Positions 17,268 to 27,939 of a DNA stretch of 64,000 nucleotides are shown piece by piece. The notes under the pieces are model-generated. The model ran no database searches and was not told where the DNA came from. It saw only the letters and a list, made by a program, of their open reading frames with translations. Position 1 is the stretch's first letter; every line of letters starts with the position of its first letter. Source of the DNA: Nocardioides agri (lineage in GTDB: Bacteria > Actinomycetota > Actinomycetes > Propionibacteriales > Nocardioidaceae); the NCBI RefSeq assembly GCF_013778305.1, contig NZ_JACEIC010000002.1, positions 3,125,669 to 3,189,668 of the forward strand, given 5' to 3'. A program made the translations under genes and the position numbers.

Positions 17268-18311
17268 ATGCCGGAGCAGCACCCCGCCCTCGCCGACAGC
17301 GCATTCCTCAAGGCCGTCCGGGGCGAGCCGGTCCCCCACACGCCGGTGTGGTTCATGCGCCAGGCCGGCCGTTCGCTGCCGGAGTACCTCGCCGTCCGCG
17401 AGGGCGTCGGCATGCTCGAGTCCTGCATGACCCCGGAGCTCGTCGTCGAGATCACCCTCCAGCCGGTGCGCAGGTACGGCGTGGACGCGGCCATCTTCTT
17501 CTCCGACATCGTGCTGCCGCTGAAGGCCGTCGGCGTCGACCTCGACATCAAGCCGGGCGTCGGACCGGTGGTGGCCCACCCGGTGCGGACCCTCGACGAC
17601 GTCGAGCGGATCCCCGACCTCACCCCGGAGCACGTGCCCTACATCACCGAGTCCGTGCGCACCCTCGTCGGCGAGCTCGGCGGCACCCCGCTGATCGGCT
17701 TCGCCGGTGCGCCGTTCACGGTGGCGTCCTACCTCGTCGAGGGCGGCCCCTCGAAGGAGCACGCGCTCACCAAGGCGATGATGTTCGGCGCCCCGGACGT
17801 CTGGGACGCCCTGATGCGCAAGATCGCGGGCATCTCCGCGGCCTACCTCGAGGTCCAGGTCGAGGCCGGCGCGTCCGCGGTGCAGCTCTTCGACTCGTGG
17901 GCGGGGGCGCTCACGCCGCGCGACTACCGCGAGCACGTGATGCCCCACTCCTCCCGGGTGCTGGAGCGGATCGGCGCCACCGGCGTCCCGCGCATCCACT
18001 TCGGCGTCGGCACCACGAACCTGCTCGGCCTCATGGGCGAGGCCGGTGCCGACGTGGTCGGCGTCGACTGGCGCACCCCGCTCGACGCGGCCATCGCGAC
18101 GGTCGGCGACCGGAGCGTGCAGGGCAACCTCGACCCGACGCTGGTCTTCGCGCCGGCCGAGGTGATGACCGCCCGCGCCGCCGAGGTGATCGAGGCGGGA
18201 CGCGCGGCCCGCGGCCACGTCTTCAACCTCGGCCACGGCGTCATCCCCTCGACCGACCCCGACCAGCTCAAGCGGCTGACGGACTTCGTGCAGGGCTACG
18301 CGCTGTCCTGA
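17268..18311 (+). CDS. hemE: Uroporphyrinogen decarboxylase
   Basis: 347 residues, standard length. The N-terminal signature [15 protein letters not shown] supplies substrate-binding Arg residues; the conserved [21 protein letters not shown] and FNLGHGV..ST segments are all present. The enzyme decarboxylates four acetate side chains of uroporphyrinogen III to coproporphyrinogen III in the cytosol. With hemY and hemQ downstream this is the coproporphyrin-dependent branch of heme synthesis. ATG with GAGG 9 bases upstream. The 3' end overlaps the convergent DUF4349 gene by 16 bp. Confidence 0.96.
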   Translation: MPEQHPALADSAFLKAVRGEPVPHTPVWFMRQAGRSLPEYLAVREGVGMLESCMTPELVVEITLQPVRRYGVDAAIFFSDIVLPLKAVGVDLDIKPGVGPVVAHPVRTLDDVERIPDLTPEHVPYITESVRTLVGELGGTPLIGFAGAPFTVASYLVEGGPSKEHALTKAMMFGAPDVWDALMRKIAGISAAYLEVQVEAGASAVQLFDSWAGALTPRDYREHVMPHSSRVLERIGATGVPRIHFGVGTTNLLGLMGEAGADVVGVDWRTPLDAAIATVGDRSVQGNLDPTLVFAPAEVMTARAAEVIEAGRAARGHVFNLGHGVIPSTDPDQLKRLTDFVQGYALS

Positions 18312-19279
18312 GGACCGTCGGCGACCGGGGTCACCTCCGGCGCCCGCCGTCGCATCGAGCGCACCAGCAGCCAGACCGGGATCCCGACCAGCGCGAGCAC
18401 GACCAGCCAGGGGAGCAGCGCGCCGACGACGGTCGCGGCACCGATCCCGAAGGTCTTCAGCGCGCCCCAGCCGGCGGTGAGCCCGGCCAGGAAGCCGTCG
18501 CCGTCATCGGCCTTCGCCTTCTTCTTCTCGTCGGGGATCCGCTCGATGCCGACCGTGATCGTGGACATCGAGGACTGGCCGGCGAGGTAGGCCTGCTTGC
18601 GCTCGAGCGACTCGAGCTCCGCCTGCCGCCGGGACAGCTCGGCCTCGATCGACATGATGTCGCGGATGCTGCGGGCCTGCTCGAAGAGCACGGTGATCCT
18701 CGCGATGCTGCGGCGCTGGGTCTCGACCCGGCTGCGCAGGTCGATGAGCTTGGTGGTGACGTCGTCGGCGCTGGTCGAGACCGAGACGTCCTCGCCGACC
18801 TCCTCGAGCGCGGCGACCGCCTCGTCGAAGTCGTCGCTCGGCACGCGCAGCACCATGCGTGCGTACGCCGGGTCGCCGTCGTCGTCGGACTGCGTGTTCT
18901 CCTCGGTGACCTCGCCCCGGTAGCGGTCGGCGATCCGCTGCACCGCGAAGCGTGCCTGCCCGACGTCCTCGGCGCGCATCGAGAGGTCGCCGGTGCGGAT
19001 CACGGCGCGCCGGACGCCGTCGGCCGGATCGACGGGAGCCTCGTCCCGTGCGGCGGCGTCCTCCGCGGCGCCATCCGCGGACGAACCGGCCTCCGCATCA
19101 CTGGCGAGGCCCTGGACGGCGTCCCCGCCCCCGTCCCTGTCGGGAGCCGCGGGCTCCATGGCGGCGGCGGAGGAGGAGTCGTTGCTGCCGCCGTCGTCGG
19201 AGTCCGACGAGCAGCCGGTGAGCAGGAGGGCCGCGAGCGCGGCCGTGGCGACGAGGGTGCGTGCGGTCCGGTGCGTCAT
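18296..19279 (-). CDS. DUF4349 lipoprotein
   Basis: 327 residues. Signal peptide with lipobox LLTGC (Cys about residue 23), then an Asp/Ser/Ala-rich low-complexity linker to about 75. The DUF4349 domain follows ([37 protein letters not shown]), with a long coiled-coil (about 185-235) and one membrane segment near 280-305. DUF4349 proteins are anchored envelope proteins of unknown function. ATG is chosen because the signal peptide begins there. Confidence 0.87.
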   Translation of the reverse strand: MTHRTARTLVATAALAALLLTGCSSDSDDGGSNDSSSAAAMEPAAPDRDGGGDAVQGLASDAEAGSSADGAAEDAAARDEAPVDPADGVRRAVIRTGDLSMRAEDVGQARFAVQRIADRYRGEVTEENTQSDDDGDPAYARMVLRVPSDDFDEAVAALEEVGEDVSVSTSADDVTTKLIDLRSRVETQRRSIARITVLFEQARSIRDIMSIEAELSRRQAELESLERKQAYLAGQSSMSTITVGIERIPDEKKKAKADDGDGFLAGLTAGWGALKTFGIGAATVVGALLPWLVVLALVGIPVWLLVRSMRRRAPEVTPVADGPQDSA

Positions 19280-19337
19280 GCCGGTCCGACGCAGGCCGCG
19301 CCCGCGCGGTTCCGGCGGGGGCGGCGTCGTGATCGAT

Positions 19338-19374
19338 TCTTGACCTGGTTTAAAGTAGACAAAACAGATCAAGA
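19338..19374. promoter_or_regulatory. AT-rich promoter/operator of flavin operon
   Basis: A markedly AT-rich stretch (about 19331-19385). TCTTGA (19338-19343) and TCAAGA (19369-19374) are inverted arms. TAAAGT (19351-19356) is a possible -10, giving a leader of about 45 bases with a good Shine-Dalgarno (AGAGGA). Confidence 0.4.
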
Positions 19375-19407
19375 TAAATCGCAACGACAGTCTCGTGAGA
19401 GGAAGTC

Positions 19408-20568
19408 ATGTCCCAGCTCACGTTCCACTGGTTCCTGCCGACCAACGGCGGCGACGGCCGGCAGGTCGTCGGCGGCGGCCACGGGGTCGAGGCCGGCCCG
19501 TCCGGGCGGCCGGCATCCGTGCCGTACCTCGGCCAGATCGCTCGCAGCGCCGAGCAGCTCGGCTTCGAGGCGGCGCTGACCCCGACCGGCGCCTGGTGCG
19601 AGGACGCGTGGGTGACGACCGCGATGCTCAGCCAGGTCTCGGACCGGCTGAAGTTCCTGGTCGCCTTCCGCCCCGGCCTGACCTCGCCGTTCCTCGCCGC
19701 CCAGATGGCCGCCAGCTTCCAGAACCTGACCGGTGGCCGCCTCGCGCTCAACGTGGTCACGGGCGGTGAGAGCGCCGAGCAGCGGATGTTCGGGGACTTC
19801 CTCGACAAGGACGCCCGCTACGCACGGTGCGACGAGTTCCTCACGATCGTGCGGGGGCTGTGGACCGGCGAGCCCGTGACGTTCGAGGGCGAGCACCTGC
19901 GCGTCCAGGACGCCGTGCTCCAGCAGCTCCCCTCGCCGCTGCCGCAGATCTACTTCGGCGGCTCCTCCCCGGCGGCCGGCGCCGTCGCGGCCAAGCACGT
20001 CGACGTCTACCTCACCTGGGGCGAGCCGCCGGCCGCGGTCGGCGAGAAGGTGGAGTGGGTCCGCAAGCTCGCCGCCGACGCGGGCCGCGAGGGCAAGGTG
20101 CGCTTCGGGATCCGCCTGCACACCATCGCCCGGGCCACCTCGGAGGAGGCCTGGGCGGAGGCCGACCGGCTGCTCGCGGGGATCTCCGAGGACGAGATCG
20201 CGCGGGTCCAGGCGGGGCTGCGCAAGAGCGAGTCGGTCGGTCAGTCCCGGATGCTCGACCTCAACCAGGGGTCCAAGGACGGGCTCGAGATCCACCCGAA
20301 CCTGTGGGCCGGCGTCGGCCTGGTCCGCGGCGGTGCGGGCACCGCGATGGTCGGCTCGTACGCCGAGATCGCGGACCTGATCGAGCAGTACCGCGCCGTG
20401 GGCATCGAGGAGTTCGTGCTGTCGGGCTACCCGCACCTCGAGGAGGCCTACTGGTTCGGCGAGGGCGTGCTGCCCGAGCTCGAGCGGCGCGGCCTCTGGT
20501 CGCCGCCTGGCCCCGTCCGGGCCACCACCCCGCCCCTGCCGTTCGGCGGCACGGTGGCGGCGTCGTGA
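19408..20568 (+). CDS. SsuD-like FMNH2-dependent (LLM class) monooxygenase
   Basis: 386 residues, close to SsuD (381). Luciferase-like TIM barrel; the N-terminal FHWFLPTNGGDGR and the internal SFQNLTGGRLALNVVTGG motif are typical of alkanesulfonate monooxygenases, which use reduced FMN and oxygen to release sulfite from organosulfonates. First gene of a tightly overlapped operon with two flavin reductases, which supply FMNH2. No ABC transporter is adjacent. The substrate (alkanesulfonate, sulfone or related compound) is inferred from family. Confidence 0.85.
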   Translation: MSQLTFHWFLPTNGGDGRQVVGGGHGVEAGPSGRPASVPYLGQIARSAEQLGFEAALTPTGAWCEDAWVTTAMLSQVSDRLKFLVAFRPGLTSPFLAAQMAASFQNLTGGRLALNVVTGGESAEQRMFGDFLDKDARYARCDEFLTIVRGLWTGEPVTFEGEHLRVQDAVLQQLPSPLPQIYFGGSSPAAGAVAAKHVDVYLTWGEPPAAVGEKVEWVRKLAADAGREGKVRFGIRLHTIARATSEEAWAEADRLLAGISEDEIARVQAGLRKSESVGQSRMLDLNQGSKDGLEIHPNLWAGVGLVRGGAGTAMVGSYAEIADLIEQYRAVGIEEFVLSGYPHLEEAYWFGEGVLPELERRGLWSPPGPVRATTPPLPFGGTVAAS

Positions 20569-21077
20569 GCGCCGCCCAGGTCGCCGTCGTCGTCGGCAAC
20601 CCGAAGCCGCAGAGCCGCACGCTCGCAGCCGCGCGGTACCTCGCCACCGAGCTGGCGGGCCACGAGCCCGACCTGGTCGTGGACCTGGCCGACCTCGGCG
20701 AGCGGCTGCTCGACTGGCAGGACCCGGTCGTCGCAGACCTGGTGGACGAGGTGGGGAGCGCAGACCTCGTGGTGTTCGCCTCGCCCACCTACAAGGGCGC
20801 CTACACAGGACTGCTCAAGCTCTTCCTCGACCGCTTCGCGACCGACGGCCTCACGGGCGTCGCCGTCCCGCTGATGCTGGGCGGCGCCCCGGCCCACGCG
20901 CTCGCACCCGAGCACACGCTGCGTCCCGTGCTCACCGAGATCGGCGGCATCGTGCCGACGAGGGGCCTCTACGTCATCGACTCGGCGCACGACGACCCCG
21001 CGGCGTACGCCGCCTGGCTGGAGCGCGCCCGGCCCGTCATCGCCGCGTTCCTCGACCGGACAGGAGCCCCCGCATGA
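20565..21077 (+). CDS. NAD(P)H-dependent FMN reductase (SsuE/MsuE-like)
   Basis: 170 residues. Flavodoxin-like reductase: an N-terminal VVGNPKPQSRT phosphate-binding loop and FASPTYKGAYTGLLKLFLDR, the conserved tract after strand 3 of this family. It would reduce FMN for the upstream monooxygenase. GTG overlaps the monooxygenase stop by 4 bp (GTGA) and its own stop overlaps the next ATG by 4 bp. Confidence 0.87.
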   Translation: MSAAQVAVVVGNPKPQSRTLAAARYLATELAGHEPDLVVDLADLGERLLDWQDPVVADLVDEVGSADLVVFASPTYKGAYTGLLKLFLDRFATDGLTGVAVPLMLGGAPAHALAPEHTLRPVLTEIGGIVPTRGLYVIDSAHDDPAAYAAWLERARPVIAAFLDRTGAPA

Positions 21078-21580
21078 CCGTCGCCTCGTTCCCCACCAAC
21101 CAGGACCTCGACCCCCAGCGCCTCCGCGAGGCGTTCGGGACCTTCCCGAGCGGGGTGGTCGCCGTCGCGGCCCAGGTCGACGGCGAGCTGGTCGGGCTGG
21201 CGGCGAGCTCGTTCACGTCGGTGAGCCTCGACCCGCCCCTGGTGTCCTTCTCGATCGCCAACACCTCCAGGACCTGGCCCGACCTCCGCCGCGCCGAGCA
21301 CCTGGGGGTCACCGTGCTGGCCGCCCACCAGGGCGACGTCTGCCGCCAGCTCGCCGGACCCGTCGAGCAGCGGTTCGACGAGGTCGACCTCTCCGCCAGC
21401 GACGACGGCGCGGTCACGCTCGACGAGGGGCTGGCGCGCTTCGACTGCACCCTTTACCGCGAGGTGGAGGCCGGCGACCACACGATCGTGCTGCTCCGGC
21501 TGCACGCCGTGGAGCACCTCGTCGACGCCGCGCACCCGCTCGTCTTCCACCGCAGCGCCTTCGGGCGGCTCGCCGGCTGA
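21074..21580 (+). CDS. Flavin reductase-like domain protein (HpaC/DIM6 family)
   Basis: 168 residues. Split-barrel flavin reductase: FPSGVVAVAA, GLAASSFTSVSLDPPLVSFSIAN and the FHRS..FG..AG ending are typical. Such proteins reduce free flavin with NAD(P)H. Having two structurally different flavin reductases in one operon with one monooxygenase is unusual; one may instead act as a monooxygenase partner or on a second flavin step. Confidence 0.87.
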   Translation: MTVASFPTNQDLDPQRLREAFGTFPSGVVAVAAQVDGELVGLAASSFTSVSLDPPLVSFSIANTSRTWPDLRRAEHLGVTVLAAHQGDVCRQLAGPVEQRFDEVDLSASDDGAVTLDEGLARFDCTLYREVEAGDHTIVLLRLHAVEHLVDAAHPLVFHRSAFGRLAG

Positions 21581-21611
21581 CGCCGACCGCGCCTCTGGGA
21601 GACTGGGGGGC

Positions 21612-22931
21612 GTGAGCAGCGTGGTGGTCGTCGGCGCGGGCATCGCCGGCCTGACCGCCGCCCGCGACCTCGTCGCGGCCGGCCACCGGGTGCTGGTGCT
21701 CGAGGCGTCGTCCCGGGTCGGCGGCAAGCTGCGGCGCGACGAGGTCGCCGGGGTGACCGTCGACGTGGGCGCCGAGGCGATGCTCAACCGCCGCCCCGAG
21801 GGGGTGGCGCTCGCCGGCGAGCTCGGCCTGCCGATCGAGCACCCGGACGTCGTCTCCTCCCGGATCTGGAGCCGCGGGGAGCTGCATCCGCTGCCCCGCT
21901 CGCTGATGGGGGTGCCGCTCGAGGACCCCGCCGGCGTGCTCTCCCCGGCCGGTCTCGCGCGCTTCCGGGAGTTCGCGCCCGCCCCGGTCGTCGGCGACGT
22001 CTCGGTCGGCGACCTCGTCGACGCCCGCTGGGGACCCGAGGTGACCGACCGGCTCGTCGAGCCGCTGCTCGGCGGCGTGTACGCCGGCCAGGCCCGCCTC
22101 ATCTCGGCCCGCGCCGCGGTGCCGCAGCTGCTCACGTTCGCCGCGGGCGGCGCCGCGCCGGCCCCGACGTACGACTCGCCGGTCTTCGCCGGCATCCCCG
22201 GCGGCATGGGCCGGCTCCCGGAGACGCTCGCCGCCGAGCTGTCGGTGCGCACCGGCGCCACCGTGCGCGAGCTGCGGCGGACCCCGTCCGGCTTCGCGCT
22301 CACCGTCGGCCCCACCACCGACCCCGAGCTGGTCGAGGCGGACGCGGTCGTCCTCGCCACGCCGGCCGCGCCGACGGCCCGCCTGCTGGGTGACGTGGCG
22401 CCCGTGGCGGCTGCCGAGCTCGCCGCGATCGAGTCGGCGTCGATGGCGGTCGTGACGCTCGCCGTCCGGGCAGCCGACGCCCCGGACCTCGCGGCGACCG
22501 ACTCCTCCGGGTTCCTGGTGCCGCCGGTGGAGGGGCGCCGGATCAAGGCGGCGACGTTCTCCTTCGCCAAGTGGGGCTGGGTCCGCGCGGCCGGCGCCGC
22601 CGACGGGCAGCGCCTCCTGCTGCTGCGTTCCTCGCTCGGCCGCTCCGGCGAGGAGGCCGCGCTCCAGGCCACCGACGACGAGCTCGTGGCCTGGTCGCTC
22701 GCCGACCTCCGGGACGCCACGGGTCTCGCCGCGACCCCCGTCGACACCCACGTGCAGCGGTGGGGCGGCGGACTCCCGCAGTACGCCGTCGGCCACCTCG
22801 ACCGGGTCGCTCGGATCCGGGTCGCGGTCGACGCCGTCCCCGGCCTCGCGGTCTGCGGCGCCGCCTACGAGGGCGTCGGCATCCCCGCCGTCATCGCCTC
22901 GGCGCACCGGGCCGCCGCCCGGATCCGCTAG
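21612..22931 (+). CDS. hemY: Coproporphyrinogen III / protoporphyrinogen oxidase (HemY/CgoX)
   Basis: 439 residues. FAD motif VVGAGIAGLTAARDL at residues 5-19, then E.S.RVGGKL; the C-terminus carries GLAVCGAAYEGVGIPAVIASA, the FAD-contacting ending of the PPO family. In actinobacteria this enzyme oxidises coproporphyrinogen III to coproporphyrin III. GAGACT lies 7 bases before the GTG, so it may be leaderless. It is separated from hemE by 3.3 kb of unrelated genes. Confidence 0.93.
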   Translation: MSSVVVVGAGIAGLTAARDLVAAGHRVLVLEASSRVGGKLRRDEVAGVTVDVGAEAMLNRRPEGVALAGELGLPIEHPDVVSSRIWSRGELHPLPRSLMGVPLEDPAGVLSPAGLARFREFAPAPVVGDVSVGDLVDARWGPEVTDRLVEPLLGGVYAGQARLISARAAVPQLLTFAAGGAAPAPTYDSPVFAGIPGGMGRLPETLAAELSVRTGATVRELRRTPSGFALTVGPTTDPELVEADAVVLATPAAPTARLLGDVAPVAAAELAAIESASMAVVTLAVRAADAPDLAATDSSGFLVPPVEGRRIKAATFSFAKWGWVRAAGAADGQRLLLLRSSLGRSGEEAALQATDDELVAWSLADLRDATGLAATPVDTHVQRWGGGLPQYAVGHLDRVARIRVAVDAVPGLAVCGAAYEGVGIPAVIASAHRAAARIR

Positions 22932-22949
22932 ACGGAGAGGTGTGCCCTG

Positions 22950-23006
22950 TTGTCCCTGGGCGGTGGGACAAGCGGCCCGACAACCTCAGGTCATCGAGCT
23001 TGTCCC
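22950..23006. promoter_or_regulatory. Triple TTGTCCC/GGGACAA element
   Basis: TTGTCCC (22950-22956) is inverted as GGGACAA (22965-22971), and GGGACAAGC (22965-22973) is inverted again as GCTTGTCCC (22998-23006). Three half-sites within 57 bp upstream of a membrane protein and two-component operon suggest an operator array. Confidence 0.5.
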
Positions 23007-23026
23007 TCTCACAGAAAGCGCTCACG

Positions 23027-23728
23027 ATGACCACCCACGTCACCACCGACAACCCGGTCCGCTCGGACGTCACCAACCTCCCGACGGCCGCTCGCACCAG
23101 CCGCACCTGGGCCCTCGCCGGCATCGGCGCCGGCCTCGCCGGGATCGGCACCATCGTCACCTCCGGCATGATCGACGCCGTCTACCAGGAGAAGCTGTTC
23201 GGCGACCCCGAGGCGATGGCCGACCGCCTGGCCGACAAGACCGGCGTGATGTTCGCCTTCCACTCGGTCACGGTGCTGAGCGCCGTGCTCATGGTCGTGT
23301 TCGCGGCCGGCCTCTTCCGGCGGCTGCGCACCGGGCTCGGCGAGCTCTCGATCGCCCCGCTCATCGCCTTCGGCGGCCTGCTCGGCACCTCGGTCGTGTC
23401 GGTGCTGGGCAGCGGCCTGGACACCGAGTTCGTGCTCGGCATCCCCGAGGACGACATGATCGAGCCGGTCAACGCCGTCATGTACAACCACTGGGTCGGC
23501 ACCATCCCGTGGTGCTGGGTGCTCGCCGGTCTCGCCGGCCTCGCGCTCTTCACGGCGTACCGCGCCGGAGCCGTCCCGCGCTGGATCGGCCTCGTCGGCC
23601 TCGTGCTCGGCGGTCTCACCGTGCTGCTCGGCATCACGCCCGTCCAGTACATGGCCGGCATGACCGGTCCGCTCATGGTCCTGGTCACCGCGGCGGGTTT
23701 CCGCTTCGGCGACCGCGCGCAGCGGTGA
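23027..23728 (+). CDS. Multi-pass membrane protein of unknown function
   Basis: 233 residues. About six hydrophobic segments (near residues 24-46, 72-95, 103-127, 155-176, 184-205, 208-225) separated by short charged loops. I recognise no family or active-site motif. It lies 10 bp upstream of the sensor kinase gene and is likely the first gene of that operon, so it may be an accessory sensor or a target. Upstream is an array of GGGACAA-type half-sites. The Shine-Dalgarno is weak. Confidence 0.75.
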   Translation: MTTHVTTDNPVRSDVTNLPTAARTSRTWALAGIGAGLAGIGTIVTSGMIDAVYQEKLFGDPEAMADRLADKTGVMFAFHSVTVLSAVLMVVFAAGLFRRLRTGLGELSIAPLIAFGGLLGTSVVSVLGSGLDTEFVLGIPEDDMIEPVNAVMYNHWVGTIPWCWVLAGLAGLALFTAYRAGAVPRWIGLVGLVLGGLTVLLGITPVQYMAGMTGPLMVLVTAAGFRFGDRAQR

Positions 23729-23738
23729 TGATGTCCCG

Positions 23739-25792
23739 GTGAACCACCCGGACGACGACGCGCAGCGACCGGCCTCCTGGCCGGTCGCTGCCGTCTTCCC
23801 GTTGCTCTGCCTGCTCTGCGTCGTCGGGGTCGGTCTCCTCGAGCTCCAGTCGTACGGCGAGCCGGTGCTGTGGTCCTACGGCGACGGCATCGAGATCGGC
23901 CACGGCATCGGCACCGCGCTGGTGGGGCTGGTGCTGGCCCTGCTGTCCACGGTCGTGCTGCGCCACCCGGGTCACCGCGGCATCGGCTGGACGCTCGGCG
24001 CGGTCGGTCTCTTCTGGGCGCTCGACGGGCTCTCGGAGTCCTACGTCCGCCTCGGCACGGTGAGCGAGGACGCCCTGCCGGGCATGACGTTCGCGGCCTG
24101 GTTCCTCGGCCGCTTCACCTCGCTGCTGCCCGCGACGATCGTGGTGCTGCCGCTGCTCTTCCCCGAGGGCCGCTTCGTCCGCGGCGCGTGGGGTGTCGCG
24201 AGCTGGGTCTGCATGAGCGTGATGAGCGTGATCCCGCTCGCCTACGTGATCGCGCCCTACGACGAGCCCGGCGCGAACCTGCCACCCGGCGTCGACCCCG
24301 ACCCGACCACGATCTGGGCGCTGGAGGGCGTCGCCGACGTGCTCACCGGCGCCCTGCAGGCCCTCACGGTGATCGGCCTGGTCGTGCCGGTCGGCGTGGT
24401 CGTGCACCGCTACCGGCGCTCCCGCGACACCGAGCGCGACCAGATGCGGTGGCTGCTGTGGGGCGCGCTGGTCACCGTCACGACCGTGGCCGTCACGGTC
24501 GTGCTCGACCTCGGCACCCTCACCGGCGTCGTCTTCTTCGTCTGCATCACGCTGACCCCGATCGCGATGACCGTCGCGGTGGTCAACCCGCGCGTGGTCT
24601 CGATCGAGGACCTGCTCGGTCGCACGGTGCTGCTCTCGGTCGTCGCGCTCGTGCTGGTCGCCGTCGACTTCCTCGTCGTCGCGGCGATCACGTTCGCGCT
24701 CGACGACGAGATGGCGCAGTCGCAGGTGGTGCTGGTCGTGCTGCTGACGACCGTGCTGCTCTACGGTCCGCTGCGCAACCGGCTCTCCCGCGGCGTGCGG
24801 CGGCTCTTCTTCGGCGACCGCGCCAACCCCTATGACGTCGTCGCCGGCCTCGCGTCGACCCTCGAGTCCACTGACGAGGGCGCCGAGCAGCTGGCCGCGG
24901 TGGCCCGGGCGGTCGCGAGCGCCTTCGGCGTGGGCTTCGTGAGCGTCGAGGTGGACCGCGTCAGCGGCGAGCGCCTGGTGGCGACGTACGGCGACCGCCC
25001 GGCCGAGACGCGCGCGCTGCCGATCTCCTACCGCGACACGGTCGCCGGCCGCCTGGTGCTGCCGGCGCGCGGCATGAGCAGCCGGCTGTCCCGCCGCGAC
25101 GAGGAGCTGCTCGGCGACCTGGTGCGGCAGGCCGCCACCGCGGCCCGCACCGGCCGGCTCGCCGAGGAGCTCCAGGAGAGCAGGGAGCGCCTGGTCACCG
25201 CCCGCGAGGAGGAGCGGCGCCGGATCCGGCGCGACCTGCACGACGGCCTCGGCCCGGCGCTGAGCGGCGTGGTCTTCCAGCTCGAGTCCGCGCGGCTGCT
25301 GGTCGACAGGGACCCGGACGCCGCCAAGGCCCAGATCGGGAGCACCAGCAAGCACGTGCAGGGCGTCGTCGCCGACGTACGCCGTCTCGTGCACGACCTG
25401 CGCCCCCCGGCGCTCGACGACCGCGGCCTGGTCGGCGCGCTGCGCCAGCAGGCCGAGCAGCTCTCACCCGCCCCGGCCGTCGAGGCCGGAGACCTGGGAG
25501 CGCTCCCGGCGGCGGTCGAGGTGGCGGCGTACCGGATCGCCGGCGAGGCGATGACCAACGTCGCCCGGCACGCCGCCGCGAGCACGGCGACCGTCCGCCT
25601 CGACGTCGTCGACAGCGCGCTGCTCGTCGAGATCGCCGACGACGGCGTCGGCATCCCCGCCGACGCGCAGGCCGGAGTCGGCATGGTCGGGCTGCGGGAG
25701 CGGGCCGCCGAGCTCGGCGGCCGCTGCGAGGTCACCTGCCCATCCACCGGCGGCACGGTCGTGCGCGCCTGGCTGCCCCTGAGGAGCGACCT

Positions 25793-25796
<4 letters not shown>
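23739..25796 (+). CDS. NarL-type sensor histidine kinase
   Basis: 685 residues. An N-terminal block of about nine membrane segments (residues 15-335) is followed by a GAF-like soluble region (about 365-455) and a dimerisation/phospho-acceptor domain with EERRRIRRDLHDGLGPAL (His in DLHDG), then a HATPase domain with EAMTNVARHAAAS and DDGVGIP. This is the HisKA_3 class that pairs with NarL/LuxR regulators. GTG start; co-transcribed with the membrane protein before it and the response regulator after it (4-bp overlap). The signal is unknown. Confidence 0.92.
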
Positions 25797-26452
<656 letters not shown>

Positions 26453-26460
26453 GCGGATCC

Positions 26461-26466
26461 GATAAT
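26461..26466 (+). promoter_or_regulatory. -10 hexamer, hemQ (leaderless)
   Basis: GATAAT, five of six matches to the -10 consensus, ends 6 bases before the ATG. Confidence 0.6.
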
Positions 26467-26472
26467 GGACGC

Positions 26473-27201
26473 ATGAGCGAGACCGACCCCCAGGCCCACA
26501 TCAAGTCCAACGCCGCCCGGATCAACGAGCTCAACGAGACGATCCGCTACACGATGTGGTCGGTCTTCCGCCTCGAGGACACGCTCGGCCCCGACGCCGA
26601 CCGCAAGTCCGAGGCGGTCGAGGTCGAGGAGCTGGTCGCCGAGCTGGCGGCGGCCGACGTGGTGGTCCGGGGCGTCTACGACGTCGGCGGGCTGCGCGCC
26701 GACGCCGACGTGATGGTCTGGTGGCACGCGGCGTCGTCCGACGCGCTGCAGGCTGCGTACCACCGGCTGCGCCGCACCCGCTTCGGCCGGCGCCTGGCAC
26801 CGGTGTGGTCGCAGATGGCGCTGCACCGGCCCGCGGAGTTCAACCGCAGCCACCTGCCCGCGTTCCTCGCCGACGAGCGCACCCACGACTACGTCGCGGT
26901 CTACCCCTTCGTCCGCTCCTACGAGTGGTATCTCCTCGACGAGGGGGAGCGCCGCCGCCTGCTCGCCGAGCACGGCCAGATGGCGCGGGGCTACCCCGAC
27001 GTGCGGGCCAACACGGTGCCGTCGTTCGCGCTCGGCGACTACGAGTGGATCCTCGCCTTCGAGGCCGACGACCTGTCCCGGATCGTCGACCTGATGCGGC
27101 ACCTGCGCGGCTCCGAGACCCGGCGGCACGTCCGCGAGGAGGTGCCGTTCTACACCGGCGCCCGGATCGACGTCGTCGACTTGCTCGACCGGTTGCCCTA
27201 G
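26473..27201 (+). CDS. hemQ: Coproheme decarboxylase (HemQ)
   Basis: 242 residues. Chlorite-dismutase-like fold of the actinobacterial HemQ type: the N-terminus [19 protein letters not shown] is characteristic, then [34 protein letters not shown] (containing the likely proximal His) and [16 protein letters not shown]. The enzyme uses peroxide to decarboxylate two propionates of coproheme, giving heme b, the last step of the coproporphyrin pathway. It has its own promoter, consistent with its separation from hemY by the two-component operon. Confidence 0.93.
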   Translation: MSETDPQAHIKSNAARINELNETIRYTMWSVFRLEDTLGPDADRKSEAVEVEELVAELAAADVVVRGVYDVGGLRADADVMVWWHAASSDALQAAYHRLRRTRFGRRLAPVWSQMALHRPAEFNRSHLPAFLADERTHDYVAVYPFVRSYEWYLLDEGERRRLLAEHGQMARGYPDVRANTVPSFALGDYEWILAFEADDLSRIVDLMRHLRGSETRRHVREEVPFYTGARIDVVDLLDRLP

Positions 27202-27237
27202 CGGGAACCGACGGCAGCGCCGCCCCGTCGTACGGGC

Positions 27238-27870
27238 ATGAAGACGCTGTTGACGGCGGCTGCTGCCGCCCTGCTCCTGCTCACCGGCTGCGGGTCGGAC
27301 GGGAGTGGCCCGACGGTCGCCTCCGACCCGGCCGGGGAGACCCCGGCGGTGCCGACCACCGTGCCCGCTGCCGACGGCACCGTGCACACGGCCGCGCTCG
27401 CCACCGTGATGGACACCGGGTCCCCCGAGCTCTGCCTCGGCGCGGTCGCGGAGTCCTACCCGCCGCAGTGCACCGGGCCGGCCATCGTCGGGTGGGACTG
27501 GGCCGACCACGAGCGGATGTTCGAGCGCCAGGGCCCGGCCACGTGGGGCAGCTTCGCGGTCACCGGGCAGTGGGACGGCGAGACCTTCACCTACGAGAGC
27601 GCGGTGCCGGCCGCGCTCTACGACCCGATGGTGCAGGAGCCGGCGACGTACCCGACGCCGGCCGTCGAGCTCACCGAGGCCGAGCTGGTCGAGATCCAGG
27701 ACGGGCTCGACGAGACCCTGCCCGGCTACCAGTCCTCCTACCCCGATGGCGCGGGGCACCTCGTCGTCGACGTCGTCTACGACGACGGGTCGCTCCAGGA
27801 CTGGCTCGACGCCGAGCACGGCGAGGACGTCGTCGTGCTGCACCCGCTGCTCGTCGACCAGGGCGCCTGA
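27238..27870 (+). CDS. Secreted lipoprotein of unknown function
   Basis: 210 residues. Signal peptide with lipobox LLTGC (Cys about residue 19), then a Thr/Pro/Ala-rich linker to about 45. The mature part has two Cys (PELCLGAV, PPQCTGP) that could form a disulfide, and an acidic C-terminal half. No family recognised. It lies between hemQ and msrB and ends at a large hairpin. Confidence 0.75.
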   Translation: MKTLLTAAAAALLLLTGCGSDGSGPTVASDPAGETPAVPTTVPAADGTVHTAALATVMDTGSPELCLGAVAESYPPQCTGPAIVGWDWADHERMFERQGPATWGSFAVTGQWDGETFTYESAVPAALYDPMVQEPATYPTPAVELTEAELVEIQDGLDETLPGYQSSYPDGAGHLVVDVVYDDGSLQDWLDAEHGEDVVVLHPLLVDQGA

Positions 27871-27873
27871 TTC

Positions 27874-27938
27874 CCGTCGCACCTGACCGCAGCGTCGCGG
27901 ATCGGCCCCGACGGCGACGCTCAGGTCAGGTGCGACGG
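27874..27938. terminator. Large bidirectional hairpin
   Basis: CCGTCGCACCTGACC (27874-27888) pairs perfectly with GGTCAGGTGCGACGG (27924-27938), and an inner AGCGTCGC/GCGACGCT stem adds 8 bp. It lies between the convergent lipoprotein and msrB genes, ending 1 bp from the msrB stop. Confidence 0.8.
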
Positions 27939-27939
27939 C

